From: an uncultured Candidatus Altimarinota bacterium
GTDB lineage: Bacteria > Patescibacteriota > Gracilibacteria > CAIRYL01
Direction of reading: 5' to 3'
Length of the DNA: 16,501 nucleotides
Assembly (NCBI GenBank): GCA_947311645.1
Contig: CAMZKZ010000044.1
Location: 1-16,501, forward strand
Of this stretch, positions 1 to 7,067 are shown in pieces. The notes under the pieces were generated by a model that searched no databases, was not told where the DNA came from, and saw nothing but the letters and a program-made list of their open reading frames with translations. Position 1 is the stretch's first letter, and every line of letters begins with the position of its first letter. The position numbers and the translations under genes are program-made.

Positions 1-42
1 GTAAAACCGCAAAATTTATTTGTGCAGATATTCCATTCCATA
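1..42. repeat. Left arm of a ~42-bp inverted repeat (possible fold-back chimera)
   Basis: Positions 1-42 equal the reverse complement of 140-181 with one mismatch (at 38). Positions 1-37 are perfectly complementary to 145-181. The match runs to the window edge, so it may be longer. The spacer between the arms is 97 bp. The arm replaces what should be the continuation of a conserved glycosyltransferase after TPNPEM. Confidence 0.9.
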
Positions 43-932
43 ATCATTTCTGGATTTGGTGTAACAACTGTTTGTATTCCACTCTCTGCAGAGTGTCGAA
101 AACTATCGATGTTTTCTATTACTTCATCAAGAGTTGTTCTATGAAATGGAATATCTGCACAAATAAATTTTGCGGTTTTACTAATTTTTTTTGCACGAAT
201 ACAAATATTTTGTTTTTTTACACTATAAAAACTCTCAACTATTGTAAATCCAGATTCTTCCAATAAAGCATGCAATTCAGAAATTTCAAAACTATAATAA
301 TATCTTTTTATTTTTTTTTGTCCAAATGGAATAATAAAATCTCTTTTATTCCAAAACGGATTATAAAGAGATCTCCATAATGCTTCTTTTTTTTGTGGTT
401 CATACTTTTCTTGCTCCCATAAATTCCATACTGTACATACAAACTCTCCTCCTTCTTCCAATACAGAATAAATATTTTCTAGTGTTTTTTTTCGTTCAGA
501 AATTTTTGATAAATGATGAAAACTTGCTACAGCCCATACTTGTGCAACATTATTTTTTGCATCATCAGAAAGAAATTTGGGAAAATCTAAAAATCCTGCT
601 TCAATAAATTCAACAGTATTCTGTATTGTATCATCTGCCGTATTCTTTTTGGCTTCTTCTAAAAGTTCTTTTGAAATATCAAATCCAATATACTTCCCTC
701 TAAAATTTATATTTGTAGAGTTTTCATCGCGTAAAAATTTATTTAATCGTCCATTTCCACACCCGAGGTCCAAAATATATTTTGTATTAAGATTTTCTAC
801 TTCATGCACTCCCTTTGAAAGTCTTTCGAACTCCTTCCACTGATAATGGCGTGTTGATGAAAAATCCTTTGCAAAGCTATCGTATGCTTTTGGTAAAAAA
901 TCTGTTGCCTGTGTAGGAGTTAAAAAAGACAT
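1..932 (-). CDS. SAM-dependent methyltransferase fused to WecG/TagA-type glycosyltransferase N-terminus (partial)
   Basis: The reading frame opens at ATG 932-930 and has no stop down to the window edge, so the 3' end is missing. Residues 1 to about 245 form a class I SAM-dependent methyltransferase: motif I LDLGCGNGR near residue 53, an acidic motif II (IGFDIS) near 84, and SFHHLSK followed by LEEGGEF around 136-165. The later VWNLW, RYYYS and LHALLEESGF stretches recall Trm9/ALKBH8-like methyltransferases, but the substrate is unknown. From about residue 251 the sequence changes to the start of a WecG/TagA/CpsF (GT26) glycosyltransferase, with FICADIPFHRTTLDEV and then VVTPNPEMI. That family transfers N-acetylmannosamine-type sugars to a lipid-linked precursor. 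No Met lies between the two parts, so this reads as a fusion. The last 14 or so codons derive from an inverted repeat and are probably not natural. It follows the LCP gene by 43 bp and likely shares its operon. No Shine-Dalgarno motif is visible. Confidence 0.75.
   Translation of the reverse strand, partial: MSFLTPTQATDFLPKAYDSFAKDFSSTRHYQWKEFERLSKGVHEVENLNTKYILDLGCGNGRLNKFLRDENSTNINFRGKYIGFDISKELLEEAKKNTADDTIQNTVEFIEAGFLDFPKFLSDDAKNNVAQVWAVASFHHLSKISERKKTLENIYSVLEEGGEFVCTVWNLWEQEKYEPQKKEALWRSLYNPFWNKRDFIIPFGQKKIKRYYYSFEISELHALLEESGFTIVESFYSVKKQNICIRAKKISKTAKFICADIPFHRTTLDEVIENIDSFRHSAESGIQTVVTPNPEMIMEWNICTNKFCGF
140..181. repeat. Right arm of the ~42-bp inverted repeat
   Basis: Reverse complement of 1-42 with a single mismatch. 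On the minus strand this arm encodes the in-frame, family-like stretch KFICADIPFHR, so it is the native copy. The arm at 1-42 encodes nothing family-like (WNICTNKFCGF) and is the likely derived copy. Confidence 0.9.
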
Positions 933-975
933 TGATCTGATGAGTTATAAAAAATTTATAAAGAAAAATATACTA

Positions 976-2685
976 CTAATATGCACATTTTCTGTACCAT
1001 AAAATATCATCTCTATATTCTTCTATATAATCTTCTCCTAAATAAATACTAATATCAGAAGGAGCAATATCATAAATTGTGTCATCTTTTTGCACATCTT
1101 TTTGTACATCTTCTCTCTCTTCTGATAGTTTTATATTATCTGCTGTTTCAGAACACGAACTATCAATAAGACTCTCTTCTTCAGTTGTATCATTTGCAAC
1201 ACAAATAGCATTTACTTCATCAAGTGTTATTTCGCTTTTTTCCATAGTATCATCTCCAACTGATTCTGATACTTTTTTTGCTGGAATTTTCAACCACTCT
1301 TCTAGTATATATGCAATTTCTTCATTTCTCCCAGATTCATCTTCTCTATATTCTATTACAGATTTCTCTCGTTTTGGAGCATTGCCTAACTCTGATAAAT
1401 TTATAGAAAAACGATTCAGAACTATCTCTAGTACAGAGGCAATACCTCCAATCTTCGTTGTATTGTATACAGAAACTATTTTTTCTTTTGTATTAAAGAG
1501 CTCTGGAGCGACTGTAATGAGATGATGATAAAAAGAAATATCTGACCATTTATCTTTTGTATTAATTCGACATGGTAATAACACAGAAGCTCCATTAAAT
1601 AAATTTCGTGGTGGAGTATATAAAAACCATTCATTTTTTGAAATTGCAGTACTTGCCATATCTTTTACTCCTGCCATTGTAATGGCAGACCGATCTAAAT
1701 CTTTTATAAAATTTATAAATGAAAGAAGTTCTGTCCACGACATATTTGTCCAAAAATTTTCATCAATAATACCTAAAAGAGATTTAATTTGCGATGGAGA
1801 AGTTAATACCCCCGATTCTAATGCTTTTTCTTTGAGTGCAAATATTGCCTTTTTTTGCCGATATGAACGACCAAAATCTCCTCCTGCATTTCCATGACGA
1901 GATCTCACATATTTTAAGGCAGTTGCTCCATCTAGAGTTTGTACCCCTTCATCAAGCTTAAAAATCGTATATGAAAAATTTGGCCCAGGATACGAAGAGT
2001 CATATATTTTCTTTTCAACATTTACATCAATTCCTCCAAGTTGATCTATAACTTTTACAAACCCTTGAAAATCTATATAAAAAGAATAGTCTATTTCTTC
2101 ATCTATAATCTCTGATATTTTTTTTACAATAATAGGGCTAGATAACGCTATCATTTCAGGCGTATCTGTCATACCTTCTCTAAATTTCCAGTGATTCATG
2201 GCATCCATGAATACACTATTAATTTTCCCTTTTCGTTTCCGTCCTTCAATCGTATAGCGTACATATAAATCTCTCGGAATCGAAAGCATAGAAACTGTTC
2301 CTAAATCATGATTCAGTGTCATTACAATTAAAGAATCTGTTAAATATCCACCATCATGGTTTTCTCCACCTGCTCCAAGTATTAAAATATTTGTACGATT
2401 ATCCTCTGTTTTTTTTAATTCTTTTCCTAAAACATTTGTTGCAACTTCAAGCGTGCTATTTAAAATTTCTTTTTTATTTTCACTCACATACGCATATACA
2501 AAGTATCCACCAATACAAAAAAGAAAGAAAAAGAGAATCCATAACAGCTTTTTTTTCTGTGTTTTCCATATACTTTTTGGTGCTGAAAAATGCTCAGATT
2601 GTGCTTGTTTTATATCTGTAAATATTTTCTTACTTTTGCGTGTATACTCCGATTTTTTATCGATATTTCGTGTTTCAAATGGCAT
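976..2685 (-). CDS. LytR-CpsA-Psr (LCP) family glycan-peptidoglycan ligase with LytR_C domain
   Basis: 569 residues, ATG start, TAG stop. LCP enzymes transfer lipid-linked glycan polymers (teichoic acid, capsule or other secondary wall polymers) onto peptidoglycan at the outer face of the membrane. A basic cytoplasmic N-terminus (about residues 1-45) is followed by one membrane segment (about 46-67, LLWILFFFLFCIGGYFVYAY). The LCP domain spans about 95-300: ILILGAGG, TDSLIV, SIPRDLYV, GKINSVF, the FQGFVKVIDQLGGIDV segment, and ALKYVRSRHG then GRSYRQKKA, which hold the conserved Asp/Arg residues for pyrophosphate and Mg binding. A C-terminal LytR_C domain starts near 400 (VSVYNTTKIGGIA) and ends with SIYLGEDY. 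It is interrupted at about 474-545 by an acidic, low-complexity Ser/Glu/Asp-rich insertion that includes a duplicated DVQK unit. The start lies 9 bp after the rfbB stop, so the two are almost certainly co-transcribed. The exact polymer is not shown by the sequence. Confidence 0.93.
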   Translation of the reverse strand: MPFETRNIDKKSEYTRKSKKIFTDIKQAQSEHFSAPKSIWKTQKKKLLWILFFFLFCIGGYFVYAYVSENKKEILNSTLEVATNVLGKELKKTEDNRTNILILGAGGENHDGGYLTDSLIVMTLNHDLGTVSMLSIPRDLYVRYTIEGRKRKGKINSVFMDAMNHWKFREGMTDTPEMIALSSPIIVKKISEIIDEEIDYSFYIDFQGFVKVIDQLGGIDVNVEKKIYDSSYPGPNFSYTIFKLDEGVQTLDGATALKYVRSRHGNAGGDFGRSYRQKKAIFALKEKALESGVLTSPSQIKSLLGIIDENFWTNMSWTELLSFINFIKDLDRSAITMAGVKDMASTAISKNEWFLYTPPRNLFNGASVLLPCRINTKDKWSDISFYHHLITVAPELFNTKEKIVSVYNTTKIGGIASVLEIVLNRFSINLSELGNAPKREKSVIEYREDESGRNEEIAYILEEWLKIPAKKVSESVGDDTMEKSEITLDEVNAICVANDTTEEESLIDSSCSETADNIKLSEEREDVQKDVQKDDTIYDIAPSDISIYLGEDYIEEYRDDILWYRKCAY

Positions 2686-2694
2686 AATAATTTA

Positions 2695-3678
2695 TTATTG
2701 TTTGCAAGTTTTTATCCAATCTTCATTATTCATATACCAATCAATTGTTCCATCTATCCATTCTTCAAAGGTATATTCTGGTTTCCAGCCTAACTCTTTT
2801 TCAATCTTACTGGCATCCATAGCATACCTTCTATCATGAGCCTGCCTATCTTTTACATAGGTAATTAAATCATGAGATTTTCCTAATTTATCAAGAAGCA
2901 GTTTTGTAATTTCAAGATTTGTTTTTTCGTTGTGTCCTCCAATATTATAGACCTCTCCCAATGTTCCTTTATGCAATACCAATTCAATTGCTCTACAATG
3001 ATCTTTTACATATAACCAATCTCGTATATTTTTTCCATCACCATACATTGGTAATGATTCATTTTTCATCGCTTTCATCAAGAAAAATGGTATCAATTTT
3101 TCAGGATACTGATACGGTCCATAATTATTTGTACATCGCGTAATCAATACTGGTAATTTATATGTTTCAAAATATGACAACACAAATAAATCTGCAGCTG
3201 CCTTACTTGCAGCGTATGGGCAGTTCGGAGATATTGGAGTATCTTCCGTAAAATATGTACCAGTTGTATCTCCTAAATCACCATACACTTCATCTGTTGA
3301 CACTTGCAAATACTTTTCTACTCTATGTTTTTTAGAAGCTTCTAACAAAATTTGAGTTCCCTTCACATTTGTTTCTAAGAAAATTTCTGGACCAAGAATA
3401 GAACGATCAACATGCGTTTCTGCTGCAAAATTTACAACAAAATTTGGTTTATATAAAGCAAATACATCTTCAACCTCTTGTTTTTTTGAAATATCTCCTT
3501 GCACAAAAAGTATTTCATTTTTTACTGCATCTAAATTTTTAATATTTCCTGCATATGTTAATGCATCAAATACAATAATTTGTGCATCTTTATGCAATTC
3601 TCTGTAATAATGCACAAAATTTGAACCAATGAATCCAGCTCCACCAACAATTACAATGGTATGTTTTTTATTTGTCAT
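2695..3678 (-). CDS. rfbB: dTDP-glucose 4,6-dehydratase
   Basis: 327 residues from ATG 3678-3676; an adjacent in-frame GTG at 3681 is less likely. The enzyme converts dTDP-glucose to dTDP-4-keto-6-deoxyglucose, the committed step towards dTDP-rhamnose and related deoxysugars in the cytoplasm. It is an extended short-chain dehydrogenase: Rossmann NAD-binding motif GGAGFIGSN near residue 12, catalytic STDEVYGDL near 125 (Thr-Asp-Glu triad), PYAASKAAAD near 155 (YxxxK), then TRCTNNYGPYQYPEKLIP, IRDWLYVKDHCRAI and YNIGG, all diagnostic for RfbB/RmlB. Length is normal for the family. It is the first gene of the probable rfbB-LCP-methyltransferase/glycosyltransferase operon. RmlA, RmlC and RmlD are not in the window. 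No ribosome-binding motif is visible upstream. Confidence 0.95.
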   Translation of the reverse strand: MTNKKHTIVIVGGAGFIGSNFVHYYRELHKDAQIIVFDALTYAGNIKNLDAVKNEILFVQGDISKKQEVEDVFALYKPNFVVNFAAETHVDRSILGPEIFLETNVKGTQILLEASKKHRVEKYLQVSTDEVYGDLGDTTGTYFTEDTPISPNCPYAASKAAADLFVLSYFETYKLPVLITRCTNNYGPYQYPEKLIPFFLMKAMKNESLPMYGDGKNIRDWLYVKDHCRAIELVLHKGTLGEVYNIGGHNEKTNLEITKLLLDKLGKSHDLITYVKDRQAHDRRYAMDASKIEKELGWKPEYTFEEWIDGTIDWYMNNEDWIKTCKQ

Positions 3679-3869
3679 CACACTATTCTATAATATGTCT
3701 TATCTTATCTCTAATAGAGTATCATAAAATAACTAAAAAATTAAAATATAAATCCCTAAAAATTGATAAAATAAACAGAATAGATTTTTATAAATAGAGT
3801 TATCAGATAGTGCTAAATATTCTAAAATAGTGTATACACCCCATTATATTCTTCCAAAGAAAAGTTATT
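3679..3869 (-). other. Intergenic region upstream of rfbB with short palindromes
   Basis: About 190 very AT-rich bases between the small secreted gene and rfbB. Two short palindromes stand out: gtgtatacac (3830-3839, perfect) and ctctaatagag (3709-3719, 5-bp arms, one central base). The region must hold a terminator or readthrough into rfbB, yet no hairpin with a T-tract and no convincing -35/-10 pair is visible. Weak -10-like sequences (TATTAT near 3690, TATGAT near 3720 on the minus strand) cannot be told apart from AT background. Confidence 0.3.
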
Positions 3870-4142
3870 CTATTGCTCCTCCCCAACAAACTCATTAATC
3901 ATCACTTTCACAAAATCTTTCAATTCATAAATAAGACCAGCCATTTCTCCTCTTGTTATATTGTGTGTAAGCATTTTCTCGTCTTCGCATGTTTCTCCAA
4001 AATTTTCTGGAAGTTTTATATCAGAAATTTGTTTCAATTCTTCAATAAATTGTTGTTCATTTTCACTAAAAGCAGATACATCTGCTGTTCCAGAAAATAG
4101 AACAGCACATCCCAACACAAGACCCAGTAGATTTTTTTTCAT
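3870..4142 (-). CDS. Small secreted protein with an SLH-like ITRGE motif
   Basis: 90 residues from ATG 4142-4140, TAG stop. Residues 1-24 form a clear signal peptide: basic MKKN, hydrophobic LLGLVLGCAVLF, then small residues with a likely cleavage after DVSA. A lipobox is not evident. The mature part is about 66 residues, acidic and helical, with two Cys in the whole protein. Residues near 65-80 read NITRGEMAGLIYELKDFV, which resembles the C-terminal helix of an SLH domain and matches the ITRGEFAIMADKIF and ITRAEF motifs of the giant protein in this window. It is too short for a full SLH domain, so it may be a truncated SLH protein or a short single-motif secreted protein. The frame stays open upstream to the trmD UGA stop, so a TTG (4199) or GTG (4190) start is possible, but the ATG places the signal peptide correctly. 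Function is not recognised. Confidence 0.65.
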   Translation of the reverse strand: MKKNLLGLVLGCAVLFSGTADVSAFSENEQQFIEELKQISDIKLPENFGETCEDEKMLTHNITRGEMAGLIYELKDFVKVMINEFVGEEQ

Positions 4143-4205
4143 AGATAACAAAAAAGTAATAATACAAAAATAGTATCTCTTATACTTCACCTCACTCAAT
4201 ATAAA

Positions 4206-4214
4206 ATTATATCA
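4206..4214 (-). promoter_or_regulatory. Extended -10 promoter overlapping the trmD stop codon
   Basis: On the minus strand the sequence is TGATATAAT: a consensus TATAAT hexamer preceded by TGN. The TGA of the extended -10 is the trmD stop codon itself. No good -35 lies 17 bases upstream, as is usual for extended -10 promoters. The predicted start of transcription is near 4199, giving a leader of about 57 bases for the small secreted gene. Confidence 0.5.
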
Positions 4215-5180
4215 ATTACACAAAGATGAAATAACTTTTTGCAATATAAACGCTATACCATCTCCAAAAAGGTTTCCATCGCTCTGTTCTTCTGAATATA
4301 AATCAATAGATAGTGTAGCTGACACAGAAGAAATATCCTCTGATATTTTTTCGATATTCCATTCCAAAACATATAATCCATTTTCCTCTGAATAAGGTAA
4401 TAACTCAAGAGAGACCGAACGCAATTCTGGAGACATATCAAGACTATAGATTCTTGAATATTTTGAAAGTTGTATTTTTTTATTTTTAAATTTTTCTCGA
4501 AAAAGAATTATTTTCTTTTCCAAAAGAGTGCAATTTTTTAAATGCTCAAATTGATACTTTTCTATCTCTGAATGATTTCCAGAAAGCAAAACCTTTGGAA
4601 CTTCTATACCTCTCCACTTTTCTGGACGCGTAAACTGCGGATACTCCCCCTTTTCATATAATGCAGTCGAAAAGGTTTCTCGTTCATGCGATATTTCTTT
4701 AGCAATAACATTTGGTAACAAACGAACTATAGAATCTAAACAGAATAATGCAGGAATTTCTCCACCAGTAAGAACAGTTTTTCCGATAGAAAATTGTTTA
4801 TGTACATATTTTTGTATCACTCTTTCGTCTACACCTTCATAATGTCCGCATAAAAAAATTTTATGTGTATTTCTTTTTGCAAGTTCATAACTCTCTTTTT
4901 GTGTTAATTCTGGAGCTGATGGTGTAAAAAATATAACTTCACAGTCTTGCCAATTTTCTATACTTTCGATTGCTCGTGCTATTGGCTCTGCTTGCATAAG
5001 CATTCCAGCTCCTCCTCCAAATGGTTTCGCATCTATTCGTTTATACGCATTATCAGCAAAATCTCGAATATTTATTGTTTCAACCGATATCTGTTTTTTT
5101 TCTATAGCACGCTTTACAATACTTTCTTGTAATGGAGAAGTAAAAAAATTTGGAAATAATGTAAGAATTGAAAATTTCAT
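4212..5180 (-). CDS. trmD: tRNA (guanine-37-N1)-methyltransferase with C-terminal extension
   Basis: 322 residues from ATG 5180-5178 (MKFSILTLFP); a second ATG directly before it adds one Met, and longer starts would run into the preceding gene. TGA stop. TrmD methylates G37 of tRNAs reading CNN/GNN-type codons and prevents +1 frameshifting; it binds SAM in a trefoil-knot fold. Family motifs: KPFGGGAGMLM near residue 52, FLCGHYEGVDERV near 110, IGKTVLTGGEIPAL near 132, VRLLPNV with Arg153 (equivalent to E. coli Arg154), QFTRP and VPKVLLSGNH near 200. At the position of the catalytic general base Asp169 the residue is Glu168 (context ERETF), a conservative but notable change. TrmD usually ends near 225-265 residues; here about 95 extra residues follow, with no family I recognise. 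It lies 38 bp after the ABC exporter and is probably co-transcribed with it, not with the usual rpsP-rimM-rplS partners. Confidence 0.93.
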   Translation of the reverse strand: MKFSILTLFPNFFTSPLQESIVKRAIEKKQISVETINIRDFADNAYKRIDAKPFGGGAGMLMQAEPIARAIESIENWQDCEVIFFTPSAPELTQKESYELAKRNTHKIFLCGHYEGVDERVIQKYVHKQFSIGKTVLTGGEIPALFCLDSIVRLLPNVIAKEISHERETFSTALYEKGEYPQFTRPEKWRGIEVPKVLLSGNHSEIEKYQFEHLKNCTLLEKKIILFREKFKNKKIQLSKYSRIYSLDMSPELRSVSLELLPYSEENGLYVLEWNIEKISEDISSVSATLSIDLYSEEQSDGNLFGDGIAFILQKVISSLCN

Positions 5181-5218
5181 CATTTTTATATTGTAATATT
5201 TACACACATACGCATTAT

Positions 5219-6961
5219 TTATACCTGATTTTTCCACATATGTGCATAGGTATCATTGCGTGTAATTAAATCTTTATGCACACCTTCTTCTACAATTCTA
5301 CCATTTTCCATCACAATTATTCTATCCATTTTTTGAATAGTAGACAAACGATGCGCAATCACAATTGCTGTTTTATTTTTTATCAACTCAAAAATTCCTT
5401 TTTGAATTTCTTTCTCTGTGATTGAATCAAGTGCTGATGTGGCTTCGTCTAAAATCACAATAGGAGCATTATCTACAAAAGCACGCGCAATTGCTATTCG
5501 CTGTTTTTCTCCCCCAGATAATTTTACTCCTCTTTCTCCTATAACCGTATCTAAGCCTTTTTCTAAATTATTTACAAATTTTAACGACTGAGATTTCTCT
5601 AAAGCTTCAAATATTTTTTCATCTGCAATATTTCTTCCCAGCGTTATATTTTCTCGCAATGTCCTATGAAACATTTCTGGATGTTGCGGAACAATAGAAA
5701 TTTGATTTCTCAGCGATTTCAATGTATACGCATTGGCTGAAATATCATCAAACAAAATCTCTCCTTTTTGTGGAATAAAAAACCGAAATAATAAATTTGT
5801 AATTGTTGTTTTCCCACTTCCAGACTCCCCTACCAACGCAATATGCTCACCTGATGCAATAGTAAGATTGAAATTTTCAAATAAAATTTTTGATGAATCG
5901 TGTGAAAATAGAAGATTTTTCATTTCTATTTTTCCAGCATGTATTTTTAGATCTTTACTAAAACTTTCATCTTTTTCAATCTCTGCAGTATTGATAATTT
6001 CCAACATTTCACTCGCATTTGCCACAGATGTAAATAAAGAACGAAGAGATATTCCAAAATCCCATACTTTATTAAAAATTAAAAATAAAATAGTCTGAAA
6101 TAACACAAACTCTCCAATAGAAAAACTTCCCATTTTCCATTTTTCTAGCATTCCAAAAACCATATACAACTCCATTCCAACCATTAAAATAGCCTGAATT
6201 CCAAATATAACCCCTGTTATTATCCATGAAATTTTTGTAACTGCATATAATTCATCCTGCTTCTTTTCAATTACCAATTTTTCATTTGCTTCAATTTGAG
6301 AAGTTTTAACAGTAAAAATATTTGAAAAAGTATCAGAAAAAAGTGAACCAACTTTTGATTCTAATACTGCCCGTTTTTTATCAAATCGAAATTTAAAATA
6401 AAAAGCACCCCCAGAAATAAGAAGAAAAAATATACACCATGCGAAAAATATGAGTGCAAAATATAAATCTTCTTGAGCAAAGACAATAAATCCTCCAATA
6501 ATTACAAGAGTATTTACAAGTGCTTTAAAGAAAAACCAATCAGCAATTTGTTCAAATTCTGCAACAAAACGACTATGTTTTTTTATTAAACTTCCTGCAA
6601 ATTCATTTTGAAAAAATAAATATTTTTGACGCGTTAAGACATCAAAGGCATATAACGATAGTGTATTTTTTCCACCAACTTCAAATGGAATAATAAACCA
6701 CTCAAAAACTCGCCAGACTATAATCCATATAGAATATGCAATAAGAAGGGACACAAGAGCACTCCACCCAAGAGTATATAAATCGGGCGTAAAATTTTGT
6801 GTAAAAATATTTGCCAAATCTTTATAGTAAAGAGGCGTTATGACTTCTACCCCTACCGCAACAACCATAGTGAGTACCAGAATAGCAAATGTGAGTTTTT
6901 GAGATTTTACTATTTTTAGATATTCTTGAAAAAGAGTTATTGTATTATTTGTATTATTCAT
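5219..6961 (-). CDS. ABC exporter, fused permease and ATPase (MsbA/MDR-like half transporter)
   Basis: 580 residues, ATG start, TAA stop. Residues 1 to about 320 carry the six-helix exporter membrane domain with hydrophobic spans near 25-45, 60-85, 140-160, 165-190, 240-265 and 280-300. The ATPase follows: Walker A GESGSGKTT near 378, Q-loop in SIVPQHPEMF, signature LSGGEKQR near 482, Walker B IVILDEATSALD near 500, and H-loop AHRLST near 536. All catalytic residues are present, so it should work as a homodimer exporting a hydrophobic or lipid-linked substrate, as MsbA and multidrug half-transporters do. The substrate cannot be read from sequence. Position in an envelope-rich neighbourhood makes lipid or lipid-linked glycan export an attractive but unproven role. 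It has its own candidate promoter and lies just downstream of the ribosomal terminator. trmD follows it. Confidence 0.93.
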   Translation of the reverse strand: MNNTNNTITLFQEYLKIVKSQKLTFAILVLTMVVAVGVEVITPLYYKDLANIFTQNFTPDLYTLGWSALVSLLIAYSIWIIVWRVFEWFIIPFEVGGKNTLSLYAFDVLTRQKYLFFQNEFAGSLIKKHSRFVAEFEQIADWFFFKALVNTLVIIGGFIVFAQEDLYFALIFFAWCIFFLLISGGAFYFKFRFDKKRAVLESKVGSLFSDTFSNIFTVKTSQIEANEKLVIEKKQDELYAVTKISWIITGVIFGIQAILMVGMELYMVFGMLEKWKMGSFSIGEFVLFQTILFLIFNKVWDFGISLRSLFTSVANASEMLEIINTAEIEKDESFSKDLKIHAGKIEMKNLLFSHDSSKILFENFNLTIASGEHIALVGESGSGKTTITNLLFRFFIPQKGEILFDDISANAYTLKSLRNQISIVPQHPEMFHRTLRENITLGRNIADEKIFEALEKSQSLKFVNNLEKGLDTVIGERGVKLSGGEKQRIAIARAFVDNAPIVILDEATSALDSITEKEIQKGIFELIKNKTAIVIAHRLSTIQKMDRIIVMENGRIVEEGVHKDLITRNDTYAHMWKNQV

Positions 6962-6971
6962 ATTATATTTC

Positions 6972-6998
6972 TATATTTAGTATATTTAGTATATTTAG
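6972..6998. repeat. Three perfect 9-bp tandem repeats in the ABC exporter leader
   Basis: The unit tatatttag occurs three times without change, followed by a partial fourth (tata). On the minus strand each junction re-creates a TATACT -10-like hexamer. The tract lies 11 bases upstream of the ABC exporter start. Confidence 0.9.
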
Positions 6999-7005
6999 TA
7001 TAGCA
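6997..7005 (-). promoter_or_regulatory. Extended -10 promoter of the ABC exporter-trmD unit
   Basis: The minus strand reads TGCTATACT, a TGN-extended -10 with a five-of-six match to TATAAT. No consensus -35 is seen upstream. Transcription would start near 6990, with a leader of about 30 bases running through the 9-bp repeats. It is placed between the ribosomal terminator and the gene, as expected for a new transcription unit. Confidence 0.45.
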
Positions 7006-7067
7006 TATTACTTTCTATAAACATATATTATGTATCTTCTCTCTGCTTCAGAAATATGAAACATAAT

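Noticed and set aside
1079..1525. Plus-strand ORF of 148 codons opposite the LCP gene
   Set aside because: It is antisense to the Ser/Glu/Asp-rich C-terminus of LCP, is itself low-complexity Ser/Phe-rich, and has no family features; a shadow of the real gene.
3843..3869. Hairpin TTCTT-TGG-AAGAA just after the small secreted gene as a terminator
   Set aside because: Only 5 A/T-rich pairs and no T-tract follows in the direction of transcription.
4143..4199. TTG (4199) or GTG (4190) start for the small secreted gene
   Set aside because: A longer N-terminus would put about 16-19 residues (including another hydrophobic run) ahead of a normal MKKN signal peptide, and no SD helps to choose; the ATG is preferred though not proven.
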